From: Photobacterium sp. GJ3
Lineage (GTDB): Bacteria; Pseudomonadota; Gammaproteobacteria; Enterobacterales; Vibrionaceae
Direction: 5' to 3'
NCBI RefSeq assembly: GCF_018199995.1
Contig: NZ_CP073578.1
Span: 1,984,001 to 2,048,000, forward strand
Length of the DNA stretch: 64,000 nucleotides
Part shown: piece by piece, positions 18,106 through 27,677 of the stretch
Layout: the number at the start of each line of letters is the position of its first letter
How positions within the stretch are numbered: position 1 is the first letter of the stretch
Program-made: the position numbers and the translations under genes
Notes under the pieces: generated by a model
The model's input: the letters and a program-made list of their open reading frames with translations, nothing else
Told to the model about the DNA's origin: nothing
Database searches by the model: none

Positions 18106-19314
18106 TTACTGAATCAGAGAAGATGCCTCTGCAGATTCATTTCCGGAGGAATCATCAGTGGCCGACTTCAGCTCCGATGATGACACGTTCAATGACGGAA
18201 CGGTCTGTTGGCGTTCCTCCAATTGCGATTGCATCTGGCTGATCTGACGCTGCTGTTTCATGACCAGCGCATTCAGCTCACGGATGTATTTTTCTTTATC
18301 TGCCAGCATTTCATCCCCTGATTTGTGATTCGTCAGGGCAGCTTTCGCAGATGCCACATGCTCGGTGATTAACCGGGCTTGCTCCGGTATCGGCTGATCC
18401 CGCCAGTCTTCATCTTTCAGTGCCTTTGAGATACGCAACAGTTTGTTCTCAAACGCCAGAATATAAGATTCATATTCATCTTTACTTAAGTCACGTAATC
18501 GCTGGACTTCTAAAGAAATATGCTGCGCATGGGCAAGATCAAAGCGAATCTCGCGCGTGGATTGCTGAATCGCGTCAAAATCCCGGGGCGTTCTGTCAAT
18601 CAGTGCTTTACCAGCTTCAATCCGCTGCTCAATCTGCGCGTAACTCTTCGGCGCGTACTCCTTCACATCCAGGCGTCGCAGCTCAATCATCATCGCCTCC
18701 AGCGGCGCGATATAGATTTTCTTGATCGTTTTCACTTCAAGACTCAGGCTGCGAGACAGGAACTCATCCTGATCTTCACGTGCATCATTCATATCGCCAT
18801 TTTCGACCTGCTTGAACAAGCTTTCGTAAAGGCGATACAACCGGGTATATTCACTCCGGTAATACTGCTTGGCTTCCAGAGAATCCAGATACTTCATTTG
18901 AGTGATTGCTGGCGACAACACGGTGTCGGCAACTTTCTGGATATCCTTCAACTCGGTGAACGATTGTTCAACCTGCGCCAGCTCCAGATGCAGCTGTTCC
19001 AGATAAGTTGTTGAAGAAAACAATGAATAGCTTTTATAAGCCATCACCGGTGCTGTGGTAATTTCCTGATAGATCCGGCTGGCATTGTCCCAGCTTGCGG
19101 TCAGGGTCTGATATTGATCTGGAGAGTAAATCGACAAAGCCTTCGCCTGTACGATCTCTTGTTGCCAGTGCCGGTAAGCAGATACTGCGCGCTGATAATC
19201 CCCCTGCTCTGAAATCACAGAGGCTTCTGCATCTTTCAATTCAGGTGTGCTCGAACAAGCACTCAGGAATACTGCGGAGAATAGCATCAGGGCTGAAAGG
19301 CCCGTTCTTTTCAT
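18106..19314 (-). CDS. lipoprotein with long helical/coiled-coil domain, unknown function
   Basis: 402-residue lipoprotein: an N-terminal signal ending in LSAC (Cys20), then a mostly helical, Gln- and Glu-rich body. A strong coiled-coil prediction covers about 345-378 (KYIRELNALVMKQQRQISQM), followed by a Ser-rich acidic tail. GGAAG lies 7 bases before the ATG. Ser21-Ser22 after the lipidated Cys, with no Asp at +2, favours outer-membrane sorting by the Lol rule. It is a single gene with its own terminator. I do not recognise a named family. Shape and localisation suggest a periplasmic scaffold or cell-envelope organiser, which is inference only. Confidence 0.8.
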   Translation of the reverse strand: MKRTGLSALMLFSAVFLSACSSTPELKDAEASVISEQGDYQRAVSAYRHWQQEIVQAKALSIYSPDQYQTLTASWDNASRIYQEITTAPVMAYKSYSLFSSTTYLEQLHLELAQVEQSFTELKDIQKVADTVLSPAITQMKYLDSLEAKQYYRSEYTRLYRLYESLFKQVENGDMNDAREDQDEFLSRSLSLEVKTIKKIYIAPLEAMMIELRRLDVKEYAPKSYAQIEQRIEAGKALIDRTPRDFDAIQQSTREIRFDLAHAQHISLEVQRLRDLSKDEYESYILAFENKLLRISKALKDEDWRDQPIPEQARLITEHVASAKAALTNHKSGDEMLADKEKYIRELNALVMKQQRQISQMQSQLEERQQTVPSLNVSSSELKSATDDSSGNESAEASSLIQ

Positions 19315-19532
19315 AAATACTTCCGTAATGCCTGATTTGCCTGTTCATGAATCAGGCAAATAAATAGTTATTTCAATAAGGCGACACACATTGAATCCAT
19401 ATGAAATGGCAGACTCAAAATTTGCAACGGTGACAACATCTCTCCACTTCTCCTTCATGAGAAGCAGAAAGACGTCACTCATCCAATTTGAAGCCAAAAA
19501 ATGAGCGAATGCTCAAATAGTTTAACTGATGC

Positions 19533-20258
19533 TTACTTCGTACTAAAGCCTTTACTTGCAAGGAATTCCTTCATGAAAGGTCTGGCTTCCTTCGATAAGG
19601 TTGCTGAAATTTGCTCAGACCAGCTCATTTCTTTTGTTCCACCAGTCCGGGTCTGATAATAATGGCGAACGGCTTCGTCATAATTTTGCAGTGTGTCTCG
19701 GTCCAGATCATGCTGGTAAACATCCTGATGTACAATCAGAGACTGCGGCAGGCGCGGCTTTTGTTCCGGGTTTTGATCCGGGTAACCCAGACATAAACCA
19801 AACAGCGGAATCACATAATTTGGCAGTGCCAGAACCGTAGAAACATCCGCAGGGTGATTGCGAATCCCGCCAATGTACACACCACCGAGCCCAAGCGACT
19901 CCGCTGCGGTCAGGCAATTTTGCGCCATCAACGCGGCATCAATCGCACCAATGAGCGTTTGCTCAGTAAAGCCCAGTTGTGCTTCCGGATGAATCTGTTG
20001 GTGGCGGTGAAAATCTGCACAAAAGACCAGAAATTCAGCAGCCGATGCCACGTAAGGCTGATCGCCGGCCAGATGCGCGAGCTGCGCCCGCTTCTCCGTG
20101 TCGGCAACCCGAATCACGCTGACACACTGAATAAAACTCGATGAAGAAGCAGCGATGCCACAATCCAGAATGGTCGATAGCATTTCAGCCGGGATCGGCG
20201 TTGCCGAAAATCGACGAATCGAACGGTGTGATAACAGAGTTTCAATGGTTTGGTTCAT
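19533..20258 (-). CDS. nfsA: oxygen-insensitive NADPH nitroreductase NfsA
   Basis: FMN-dependent NADPH:nitroreductase of 241 residues, close to E. coli NfsA in length and sequence. Conserved blocks include HRSIRRF at the N-terminus (FMN contact), SSSFIQC, GGVYIGGIRN, PLFGLCLGYP and KPRLP. It reduces nitro compounds, quinones and flavins by two-electron steps in the cytosol. I chose ATG 20258, preceded by GGGGAT, over an upstream ATG that adds 11 residues not seen in the family. The gene is monocistronic and divergent from the porin gene. In enterobacteria nfsA is under SoxRS or related control. No soxbox was recognised here. Confidence 0.93.
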   Translation of the reverse strand: MNQTIETLLSHRSIRRFSATPIPAEMLSTILDCGIAASSSSFIQCVSVIRVADTEKRAQLAHLAGDQPYVASAAEFLVFCADFHRHQQIHPEAQLGFTEQTLIGAIDAALMAQNCLTAAESLGLGGVYIGGIRNHPADVSTVLALPNYVIPLFGLCLGYPDQNPEQKPRLPQSLIVHQDVYQHDLDRDTLQNYDEAVRHYYQTRTGGTKEMSWSEQISATLSKEARPFMKEFLASKGFSTK

Positions 20259-20528
20259 AAGATCCCCATTTCTAATGATTCTTTTGTTCATGAAGTATTC
20301 ACAGAACGTTCAAATAGGTCATACATTCTACGTGACGATAGGACAAATACCCATTCAGCCTGAATCAAACAATAAACCTTTCCTATCAAGCCATCTATCC
20401 TCTTGATTTGCAAGAAGACACTGTCATCAAAGTGACTTTTGAAAAACATTTTTTTGTCATATTCCCCTTCTATCCTGCCCCCCATCAAAACAGCAATGAT
20501 GCACTTTTTACCGACTAGGGGAATCACA

Positions 20529-21512
20529 ATGAAAAAAACAGTTTTAGCATCGGCACTCATCACAGCCTTCGTTTCAGGCTCTGCCGCTGCCGCAAATGTC
20601 TATGATCAGGATGGCGCAAAGGTTGATCTGTACGGTCGTGCGGTAGGTATGTACTACAGCTCTGATGACAACAGTGAGAAAGGCGACCAGAGCTACTTCC
20701 GTTTTGGGGCCAAAGCAAAATCTGAAATCAACAACGACCTCTATGGCGTTGGCGTTTATGAAACTGAAGTCAATGCATCTTCTAAAGATGAAGGTCTGGA
20801 AACCCGTAAAGCTTATGCAGGTCTGGGCGGTAATTTCGGTGAAGCAACTTATGGCCGTCAGTATGGCGCTTACACCCTGATTTCGGATTACACCGATACC
20901 CTGGAAGAGTTTGGTGCCGATGCAAGTGGTACCGGGACAGACCGTTTCGGTACAGGTAAATCAAGCTCCGTGCTGAAATATGCAGGTGAATTCAGTGGTC
21001 TGACCGTTGAAGCAAGCTACCAGCTGGACAACAACGCAGTGTCTCAGGTTGATGGTGACACCTCTTCTTCCTTTGGTGTGGCTGCCTCTTACGCACTGCC
21101 GGTTGGCGTAAAATTCGGTGCAGGTTACAACTCAGGTGATGGTGTTGACGGTACCGATGATGCAGAAGTTACTGCTCTGTCTGTTGCTTACGACGCCAAC
21201 AACATTTACGCAGCCCTGCTGTACAGCATGGGTGAAAACTGGCAAGACAAATCCGGTGCAGAAACTGGCACAGACTACGACGGTTACGAAGTGGTTCTGG
21301 GATACGACTTCGGCAATGGCTTCTCCGCACAGGCCGTCTATAACTATCTGGAAGCAGATATGTCCGGTACGACTGCAGACGCGGAAGACTATTTTGTTGC
21401 TGCTGCTTACTACAAGTTCAACAAAAATCTGCGCACCTATGCAGAGTACAAAGCGGATCAAATCGACGGGAATGAAGACATTCTGGCGATGGCTATCCGC
21501 TACGATTTCTGA
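20529..21512 (+). CDS. general porin (outer-membrane trimeric beta-barrel, Porin_4/OmpC-like)
   Basis: 327-residue precursor with a typical signal peptide (MKKTVLASALITAFVSGSAAAA, cut before Asn23), a 16-strand-barrel pattern of alternating aromatic residues, KVDLYGR at the N-terminus of the mature protein, and the terminal Phe of YDF required for BAM assembly. AGGGGA lies 6 bases before the ATG. An upstream in-frame ATG at 20439 is rejected because it precedes the signal peptide. The acidic loops resemble Vibrionaceae OmpU/OmpL/OmpH porins, but I cannot decide which. It lies alone between its promoter region and a strong terminator. It lets small hydrophilic solutes pass the outer membrane. 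Confidence 0.92.
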   Translation: MKKTVLASALITAFVSGSAAAANVYDQDGAKVDLYGRAVGMYYSSDDNSEKGDQSYFRFGAKAKSEINNDLYGVGVYETEVNASSKDEGLETRKAYAGLGGNFGEATYGRQYGAYTLISDYTDTLEEFGADASGTGTDRFGTGKSSSVLKYAGEFSGLTVEASYQLDNNAVSQVDGDTSSSFGVAASYALPVGVKFGAGYNSGDGVDGTDDAEVTALSVAYDANNIYAALLYSMGENWQDKSGAETGTDYDGYEVVLGYDFGNGFSAQAVYNYLEADMSGTTADAEDYFVAAAYYKFNKNLRTYAEYKADQIDGNEDILAMAIRYDF

Positions 21513-21538
21513 TTTCATTGCTCTACCACTGCCAACAC

Positions 21539-21566
21539 AAGCCAGGCCGTCCAGCCTGGCTTTTTT
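21539..21566 (+). terminator. intrinsic terminator of the porin gene
   Basis: 9-bp perfect stem AAGCCAGGC/GCCTGGCTT with a 6-nt loop and a following T-run, 27 bases after the stop codon. Confidence 0.9.
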
Positions 21567-21618
21567 CCTCTGTCTCAATTTCCCAGGATTCAACCACACT
21601 CCGCTACGCGCCTGAATC

Positions 21619-21655
21619 ATCGAATTTTTCTATTGATGCAACAGATAATTCCGAC
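21619..21655 (+). promoter_or_regulatory. candidate OxyR binding site upstream of grxA
   Basis: Four tetranucleotides at exact 11-base steps, ATCG-N7-CTAT-N7-ACAG-N7-CGAC, match the OxyR pattern ATAG-CTAT-ATAG-CTAT at 12 of 16 positions. The site ends one base before the -35 of the grxA promoter, the usual place for OxyR activation. grxA is an OxyR target in E. coli. Confidence 0.5.
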
Positions 21656-21684
21656 TTTCACCCTCGACGTAGTCACGTTATAGT
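21656..21684 (+). promoter_or_regulatory. sigma-70 promoter of grxA
   Basis: TTTCAC-N17-TATAGT. A poor -35 with a good -10 is typical of an activator-dependent promoter. The predicted start lies about 20 bases before the GGAGAG ribosome site of grxA. Confidence 0.55.
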
Positions 21685-21711
21685 AGCTTCACAAGACAAA
21701 GGAGAGACACT

Positions 21712-21975
21712 ATGTTCGTAGTTATTTTTGGTCGTCCAGGCTGCCCATTCTGTGTTCGTGCAAAAGATCTGGCCGACAAACTGAAAGAAGAACGTGACGA
21801 CTTCAACTATCGTTATGTGGATATTCACGCAGAAGGCATTTCTAAAGCAGATCTGGAAAAGACCGTTGGCAAGCCAGTTGAGACTGTGCCACAAATCTTT
21901 ATCGATCAAGAGCATATTGGTGGCTGCACCGATTTCGAAGCTTACGCAAAAGAAAATCTGGGCCTGTTCCAGTAA
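21712..21975 (+). CDS. grxA: glutaredoxin 1
   Basis: 87-residue dithiol glutaredoxin with active site CPFC at residues 11-14, the cis-proline TVPQIFI and the glutathione-binding GGCTDFEAY. Length and sequence match E. coli Grx1, which reduces ribonucleotide reductase and OxyR with glutathione. AAGGAG lies 8 bases before the ATG. It carries its own promoter with an OxyR-like site and its own terminator. ybjL follows in the same direction, and grxA and ybjL are also neighbours in E. coli. Confidence 0.96.
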   Translation: MFVVIFGRPGCPFCVRAKDLADKLKEERDDFNYRYVDIHAEGISKADLEKTVGKPVETVPQIFIDQEHIGGCTDFEAYAKENLGLFQ

Positions 21976-22042
21976 TTTTGGACACTCAGTCAAATATCAA
22001 GCCCTGACCCCCAGGTTTGATGACAATTTGTGAAGTCCAGAC

Positions 22043-22070
22043 AAAAAGGCTGTTTAATCAGCCTTTTTTT
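22043..22070 (+). terminator. intrinsic terminator of grxA
   Basis: Stem AAAAAGGCTG/CAGCCTTTTT with loop TTTAAT, and the T-run continues to TTTTTTT. Confidence 0.9.
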
Positions 22071-22169
22071 GTGTCCGCTCTCCCATAAATCTGTATCGCA
22101 GGGCAGTTCTTTGCGTTAAAATTTTCGCATACCTCTAGTCGAAAGCGCTGACTCCGGAAATAAATTGTT

Positions 22170-23852
22170 GTGAACATCGACGTCGCTGACCTGCTTCGCC
22201 AGAATGATATTCTGCTTCTCTTCGTTGTACTTGCTGTTGGCCTCACGGTTGGCAAACTCCGCATTGCTCAGTTACAAATCGGTAATTCCATTGGCGTGCT
22301 CATTACCGCGCTCATTTTTGGAAATGCTGGCTTCATTTTTGATGCAGAAGCCTTAAATATTGGCTTTATGCTCTTTATCTTTTGTGTCGGTATTCAGGCG
22401 GGTCCGAACTTTTTCGGCATATTCTTCCGCGATGGCAAGCACTATCTGCTGCTGGCTTTGATCGTCTTGCTGTCTGCAATCACGATCACCTTGACGATGT
22501 CACATTACCTGAATCTGGATTTAGGCCTGGCCACCGGGCTGATGGCCGGTTCGCTGACGGCAACCCCGGTGTTAGTCGGTGCTAAGGATGCCCTGAGCGG
22601 CGGATTATCCAGCCTGTCTGATCCGCTGGTTGTGCAGGAAATGATTGACAGCCTGAGCGTTGGCTACGCGATGTCCTATCTGATTGGTTTGATCAGCCTG
22701 ATTTTACTGGCCAAGCTGATGCCAAAACTGCAAAAGCACGACCTTGCGGAATCCTCTCAGCAAATTGCCAAAGAACGTGGGATTGGCGAGGTCGCACAAC
22801 GCAAAGTGTACTTGCCCATCATCCGTGCCTATCGTGTGGGACCCGAACTGATCGACTGGATTGATGGCCGTAATCTGCGTGAACTGGGCATTTACCGCCA
22901 GACAGGCTGCTATATCGAAAGAGTCCGTCGCCACGGCATTCTGGCTAATCCGGATGGTGATGCCATTTTGCAGGAAGGGGATGAAATCGCGCTGGTGGGT
23001 TATCCGGACAGCCATGCCCGGCTCGATCCCAGCTTCCGAAATGGCAAAGAAGTGTTTGACCGCGACCTGCTTGACTTACGGATTGCGGAAGAAGAAATCG
23101 TGGTCAAAAACGATAACATTGCAGGTAAACGCCTGTCTGAACTGAATCTGGCTGAGTACGGTTGTTTTCTGAACCGGGTCGTCCGTGCCCAGATCGAAAT
23201 GCCAATGGATCACAGTACCCTGCTGAGCAAGGGTGACATTCTGCAAGTCAGCGGTGAAAAAAGCCGGGTCCTCGGACTTGCTGAGCGCATCGGTTTTATC
23301 TCCATTCACAGCCAGATTGCCGACCTGCTGGCCTTTTGCTGCTTCTTTATTATGGGGCTGCTATTTGGTTCGATTACCATGACCTTCGGTCAGATCACTT
23401 TTGGCCTGGGTAATGCCGCAGGCCTGTTGCTGGCCGGTATTTCCCTTGGCTTTCTCCGGGCCAACCACCCGACCTTCGGCTATGTGCCGCAAGGCGCCCT
23501 GAATATGGCGAAAGATCTGGGCTTAATGGTCTTTATGGTCGGCATTGGTCTGAGTGCCGGTGGGAACCTCTTTGAATCCATAACACAGATTGGCCCGAGT
23601 GTCTTTCTGGTCAGTATGATGGTCAGTGTCATTCCCGTCATGGTGGCTTATGCTTTCGGTGCTTATGTTCTGAATATGAACCGTGCCCTGCTCTTTGGCG
23701 CCATTATCGGAGCGCGCACCTGTGCACCCGCGATGGATATGATCAACGAACATGCCCGCAGTACCATTCCGGCATTGGGCTACGCGGGAACTTATGCCAT
23801 TGCCAACGTCCTGCTGACCGTGGCCGGAACCTTGATCATCATCCTCAGCTAG
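22170..23852 (+). CDS. ybjL: AAE-family putative transporter YbjL (two TrkA-C domains)
   Basis: 560-residue inner-membrane protein almost collinear with E. coli YbjL (561). Two blocks of about five helices (residues 10-185 and 385-560) flank a cytosolic pair of TrkA-C (RCK_C) domains. Recognisable blocks are [38 protein letters not shown] and [10 protein letters not shown]. Translation starts at GTG 22170, whose N-terminus MNIDVADLL matches the family. The AAE (aspartate:alanine exchanger) family includes AspT, but the substrate of YbjL is unknown. It lies next to grxA as in E. coli. Confidence 0.92.
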   Translation: MNIDVADLLRQNDILLLFVVLAVGLTVGKLRIAQLQIGNSIGVLITALIFGNAGFIFDAEALNIGFMLFIFCVGIQAGPNFFGIFFRDGKHYLLLALIVLLSAITITLTMSHYLNLDLGLATGLMAGSLTATPVLVGAKDALSGGLSSLSDPLVVQEMIDSLSVGYAMSYLIGLISLILLAKLMPKLQKHDLAESSQQIAKERGIGEVAQRKVYLPIIRAYRVGPELIDWIDGRNLRELGIYRQTGCYIERVRRHGILANPDGDAILQEGDEIALVGYPDSHARLDPSFRNGKEVFDRDLLDLRIAEEEIVVKNDNIAGKRLSELNLAEYGCFLNRVVRAQIEMPMDHSTLLSKGDILQVSGEKSRVLGLAERIGFISIHSQIADLLAFCCFFIMGLLFGSITMTFGQITFGLGNAAGLLLAGISLGFLRANHPTFGYVPQGALNMAKDLGLMVFMVGIGLSAGGNLFESITQIGPSVFLVSMMVSVIPVMVAYAFGAYVLNMNRALLFGAIIGARTCAPAMDMINEHARSTIPALGYAGTYAIANVLLTVAGTLIIILS

Positions 23853-23951
23853 CCCCGACAGCCAATTGATTTCGCTGGCTCTGTCCGCAGACAGAGTCAG
23901 CAAAGATTCAGTCGTTCAGTGATATGATTTCGCATAACTGACCCGTTCAAT

Positions 23952-23979
23952 TTGTACCCCTCGGCACCCTTTGTTATAA
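23952..23979 (+). promoter_or_regulatory. probable promoter of phoPQ
   Basis: TTGTAC-N16-TTATAA lies about 55 bases before the phoP start. I see no convincing PhoP box (direct repeats of GTTTA type) near it. Confidence 0.45.
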
Positions 23980-24032
23980 ACGGGCTTTTCCGGTACAAAC
24001 TGCACTTTTATTTTGTCTCAGGTAACTGAATT

Positions 24033-24710
24033 ATGATGCGCATCCTGATAGTCGAAGACGATCCGATTTTATGTCATCACCTGAAAACTCAGCTCAGCGA
24101 GCTGGGGAATCAGGTGCAATGTGCCAACACTGCCGAAGAAGGCCTCTTTTTCGCAGAGAACTACCCCAACGACGTTGCTATTGTTGATATTGGCCTGCCG
24201 GATCGCGATGGCATCTCACTGATTCGTGAAATCAGAGACCGAGGCCTGCGCTTACCGATCCTGATTCTAACGGCCCGTTCAAACTGGCAGGACAAAGTCA
24301 CGGGTCTGGAAGCTGGTGCAGATGACTATCTGGTGAAGCCATTCCAGAAAGAAGAACTCGTGGCGCGTCTGAGCGCATTGGTTCGCCGAAGCGCAGGATT
24401 CATCAAACCCGAAATGATTGCAGGTGAAATCCGTGTGGATTTACTGGCAAAACAAGTGTTTGTGTCTGAAAACCTGCTTGAGCTGACCGCATTTGAATAT
24501 GAACTGCTGGAGTACCTGATGCGTCACAGCCGCCAAGTGGTTTCCAAACAACGTCTGCTCGATGTGCTTTATGAAGATCAGGAAGGCGACCCGAACACGA
24601 TTGAAGTCATGATTAGTCGCCTGCGTAAAAAAATCAGCCAGACCGGTCAGGACAATCCAATTTCGACCATTCGTGGTCAGGGATACATTTTTGAGCTTGC
24701 CGCACAATGA
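24033..24710 (+). CDS. phoP: response regulator PhoP (OmpR family)
   Basis: 225-residue regulator: receiver domain 1-120 with the acidic pair EDD (8-10), phospho-acceptor Asp52 in VDIGLPDRDG, and Lys in YLVKPF, then a winged-helix DNA-binding domain (130-222) ending in STIRGQGYIFE. Its closest familiar relative is PhoP of the Mg2+/antimicrobial peptide-responsive system. The stop overlaps the phoQ start by 4 bases. There are two adjacent ATG codons (24033 and 24036), and I list the first. With sap and psp nearby, it adds to the envelope-stress content of this region. Confidence 0.9.
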   Translation: MMRILIVEDDPILCHHLKTQLSELGNQVQCANTAEEGLFFAENYPNDVAIVDIGLPDRDGISLIREIRDRGLRLPILILTARSNWQDKVTGLEAGADDYLVKPFQKEELVARLSALVRRSAGFIKPEMIAGEIRVDLLAKQVFVSENLLELTAFEYELLEYLMRHSRQVVSKQRLLDVLYEDQEGDPNTIEVMISRLRKKISQTGQDNPISTIRGQGYIFELAAQ

Positions 24711-26059
24711 GGCTAGCCATCCTGCCCCGTCTGCGCCACCGGGTGATGATCACCTCCATCGCGATCATCGCCCTGATCACTTCTGCATTGGCCTGGGTGA
24801 TTAACGAGTTATACAGTCAGAGCTATATGGCGGCCTATTCTACCGACCTGGTGGCTCAGATGCCGCTGGTCGTGGCACAGCTCAACCGGGCTGGCCTGAT
24901 TAAAGATGTTGATAAATGGATCGACTCTTTAGACCCGTCTGCAACAGACTACATGTCTGTCCTTTGCGACCGCAACGACAACACCATGTGGTTGTCTGAC
25001 GAAGCCAAATTAGCTGGCCTCAATGCAATCTGCAGCAGCCTGCCAGACGCAATGCAAACCCCGACGCTGGTCAAAGCCAATAACAATCAAAGTTATATTG
25101 CCTATGATATCAGCCGCGATCGCGAAAACGGCAATGCGTATCAGCTCATTGTGCTTCGCTCCGGAACGGCTTATGAACAATCTCTGACCCGGCTTCACAA
25201 CCGGACAGCACTCTATCTGGGCCTTTTCGTCCTGATTGCCATTGCCTTCTTAATTGCAGCTTTCCACTGGAGCTTCCAGCCGCTCCGGAAGCTGGCAAAA
25301 CAGCTGAATCAGGTCACCGATGCCAGACGGGATCAGCTCGATGATGATTACCCGACAGAACTGCATGACGTGACACAGTCACTCAACCGCCTGATCCGCA
25401 TCAGTAACGATAAAACATCCCGTTACCGCCATGCCATGGATGATCTGGCACACAGCCTGAAAACCCGGCTGGCAGCAGCAAACGCATTGCTGGACGATCA
25501 CAGCCTGCCCCGCTGCGATTTGAACTATCGCATGCTGGAGCAGATCAGCCAGATGGATGATCTGGTGCAATACCAGCTCAAACGTGCCCTGATGGGCCAG
25601 CAAGGTCTGCAAAAAGATAAAACCCTGCTCAACCCTGTCGTCGAAAGCTTCGAAGGCATGCTGAAGAAAATCTACAGCACCAAGCAGGTCACGCTGAAAC
25701 GCCAGTTCAGCTCTGCCCTCTGCCTGCCGGTGAACCGAACTGACCTGATGGAACTGTTGGGGAACCTGCTGGAAAACGCCTTCCGTTTTTGTATCAGCGA
25801 AATTCGCTTCAGCGTCAGTCATCATCAGGGCAAGCTGATGATCCGGATTGAGGATGATGGCCCTGGCGTCAGTGACGATATGCGGGAAGCGATTTTTCAG
25901 CGCGGCATTCGTGCAGATCAGCGAAATCCCGGGCAAGGCATCGGTTTGTCTGTCTGCCACGACATTGTGACTTGTTATGGCGGCCGAATTTATGTCGAAA
26001 AAGCCAGTATTGAAGGGGCTGCTTTCGTGATTGAACTGCCGGAAGACAATCAAAGCTAG
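24707..26059 (+). CDS. phoQ: sensor histidine kinase PhoQ-like
   Basis: 450-residue membrane kinase: TM1 about 13-33, a periplasmic sensor of about 130 residues, TM2 about 168-188, HAMP, DHp with His249 in LAHSLKTRLA, and a CA domain with N-box LLENAFRF (353), DDGPGV (383) and GQGIGL (409). The H-box normally reads HSLKTPLA. Here the conserved proline is Arg254 (codon CGG). The sensor lacks the dense acidic run of E. coli PhoQ but has two cysteines (87 and 109) that could form a disulfide. The operon position behind phoP supports the name. Ligand specificity is open. Confidence 0.86.
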   Translation: MRLAILPRLRHRVMITSIAIIALITSALAWVINELYSQSYMAAYSTDLVAQMPLVVAQLNRAGLIKDVDKWIDSLDPSATDYMSVLCDRNDNTMWLSDEAKLAGLNAICSSLPDAMQTPTLVKANNNQSYIAYDISRDRENGNAYQLIVLRSGTAYEQSLTRLHNRTALYLGLFVLIAIAFLIAAFHWSFQPLRKLAKQLNQVTDARRDQLDDDYPTELHDVTQSLNRLIRISNDKTSRYRHAMDDLAHSLKTRLAAANALLDDHSLPRCDLNYRMLEQISQMDDLVQYQLKRALMGQQGLQKDKTLLNPVVESFEGMLKKIYSTKQVTLKRQFSSALCLPVNRTDLMELLGNLLENAFRFCISEIRFSVSHHQGKLMIRIEDDGPGVSDDMREAIFQRGIRADQRNPGQGIGLSVCHDIVTCYGGRIYVEKASIEGAAFVIELPEDNQS

Positions 26060-26093
26060 CTCTTTAACGCTTTCGTCACTCCGATTCAGGGAT

Positions 26094-26120
26094 AAAAAAA
26101 CCGCCTCTTGCAGGCGGTTT
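26094..26120 (-). terminator. terminator of fabV (convergent with phoQ)
   Basis: Stem AAACCGCCT/AGGCGGTTT with a 5-nt loop. The A7 run on the left gives a minus-strand U-tract. It lies 26 bases beyond the fabV stop and may also end the phoPQ transcript. Confidence 0.85.
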
Positions 26121-26145
26121 ATGATCGCTATTGCCAGATTCGGAA

Positions 26146-27348
26146 TTACACGTCCTGAACGTCGAACTCGACAACCGGGTTCACATCAGCATCGTAATCC
26201 ACACCGTTCAGGCCAAAGCCGAACAGTTTCATAAACTCGTCTTTGTACAGCTGATAATCTGTCAATTCGAACAGATTGTCGTTGGTTACCTGTGGCCACA
26301 GCTGCGTACAATGAGCCTGAATATCTTCACGCAGTTCCCAGTCATCCAGACGCAGACGGTTTTCGCTGTCCAACTCGGTTGCAGAACCGTCCGCCTTGTA
26401 CAGACGCTGAGAGAACATGCGGAAAATTTGTTCCATACAACCTTCATGGACACCTTCTTCACGCATTTTCTTGAAGACCATCGCAATGTACAAAGGCATC
26501 ACAGGAATCGCAGCACTCGCCTGAGTCACAACACTCTTCAGCACGGCCACATTTGCAGAGCCGTTGAGTGAAGACAACTTGTTGCTCAGTTCGGTTGCTG
26601 CGCGATCCAGGTCCATTTTTGCTTTGCCCAGTGCGCCATGCCAGTAAATCGGCCAGGTGATTTCTGTACCGATGTAGCTGTAAGCCACTGTTTTGCAGCC
26701 TTCAGCCAGAACACCAGCATCGGCCAGAGCATTGATCCACAGCTCCCAGTCCTGACCGCCCATGACTTTCACTGTATCTTCCACTTCCTGCTCAGTCGCA
26801 GGTTCAATGCTGGCTTCAATCAGGACGTCTTTGTTGGTATCAACTGCGGTTGCCGTGTAGGTTTCACCCATCGGCTTCAGACTGGAGCGGATCAGTTCAC
26901 CTGAATCCGGCATTTTACGCACTGGAGACGCCAGTGAGTAAACCACCATGTCAATCTGACCCAGATCCGCTTTGATCAGGTCAATCACTTTCTGCTTCAT
27001 TTCATGAGAGAAAGCATCACCATTCAGGCTCTTGGAATACAGGCCTTCTTCTTTTGCGAACTTGTCGAATGCCGCTGAGTTATACCAGCCCGCAGAGCCA
27101 GGTTTTTTCTCGGTGCCCTGCTTTTCCAGGAACACACCAACGGTTGCAGCGCCGGAGCCGAAAGCAGCAGCGATGCGGGAAGCCAGACCGTAGCCAGTGG
27201 AAGAGCCGACCACCAGAACACGCTTAGGACCGTTTTCCAGTTTAGGCTGAGCCTTGGTGTAGTCGATTTGCTCTTTGACGTTTGCTTCACAACCCACAGG
27301 GTGAGTTGTTGTACAAATGAATCCACGAATTTTTGGTTTGATGATCAT
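26146..27348 (-). CDS. fabV: enoyl-[acyl-carrier-protein] reductase FabV
   Basis: 400-residue NADH-dependent trans-2-enoyl-ACP/CoA reductase that performs the last step of each fatty-acid elongation cycle. The N-terminal [17 protein letters not shown] block, the cofactor loop [19 protein letters not shown] (about 46-64) and the catalytic Tyr-X8-Lys ([10 protein letters not shown] near 235-244) identify FabV rather than FabI. FabV enzymes are commonly triclosan-tolerant (family knowledge). The gene is monocistronic with its own terminator and lies 330 bases from the fadE stop. I saw no FadR- or PsrA-type operator directly upstream. Confidence 0.96.
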   Translation of the reverse strand: MIIKPKIRGFICTTTHPVGCEANVKEQIDYTKAQPKLENGPKRVLVVGSSTGYGLASRIAAAFGSGAATVGVFLEKQGTEKKPGSAGWYNSAAFDKFAKEEGLYSKSLNGDAFSHEMKQKVIDLIKADLGQIDMVVYSLASPVRKMPDSGELIRSSLKPMGETYTATAVDTNKDVLIEASIEPATEQEVEDTVKVMGGQDWELWINALADAGVLAEGCKTVAYSYIGTEITWPIYWHGALGKAKMDLDRAATELSNKLSSLNGSANVAVLKSVVTQASAAIPVMPLYIAMVFKKMREEGVHEGCMEQIFRMFSQRLYKADGSATELDSENRLRLDDWELREDIQAHCTQLWPQVTNDNLFELTDYQLYKDEFMKLFGFGLNGVDYDADVNPVVEFDVQDV

Positions 27349-27677
27349 TTCGTTTTCTTCCTTTGTTCTGTTGCCCGTAGGATAAAAGGTTAGTCACTCA
27401 TTCGCATCAGTTTTATGTTCGAAATCGCTAAAAATACTCAGTGGTTGGAGGTGTTAAGCCAGATTCTTTGATATTGAGCCATGCGTTGTCGAAGAAAGCA
27501 GCGCCCTGAGCGAGTATAACTAAACCAGTGAGCATTGCGGTCCGGTGACGAATATGTGCAGATCAGATCGCCGAGATGATAAGTCGGACTGCCATCTTCG
27601 GATAAAAAAATACCGCGCAAATGCGCGGTATATTCAACCACCAGGTTTATTCTTCAGTTAAGCAATCAGATTGCTTA
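27349..27677. other. intergenic region between fadE and fabV
   Basis: 329 bases holding the fadE terminator (27604-27630) and presumably the fabV promoter. A 67-codon open frame on the minus strand starts beside the terminator stem and has no ribosome site, so I regard it as chance. No convincing operator was found. Confidence 0.5.
27604..27630 (-). terminator. intrinsic terminator of fadE
   Basis: 9-bp stem TACCGCGCA/TGCGCGGTA with a 2-nt AA centre (in RNA the inner pairs open) and a minus-strand U7 tract, 48 bases beyond the fadE stop. Confidence 0.85.

Noticed and set aside
27438..27641. 67-codon minus-strand frame downstream of fadE
   Set aside because: Starts beside the fadE terminator stem, no ribosome site, no resemblance to known proteins.
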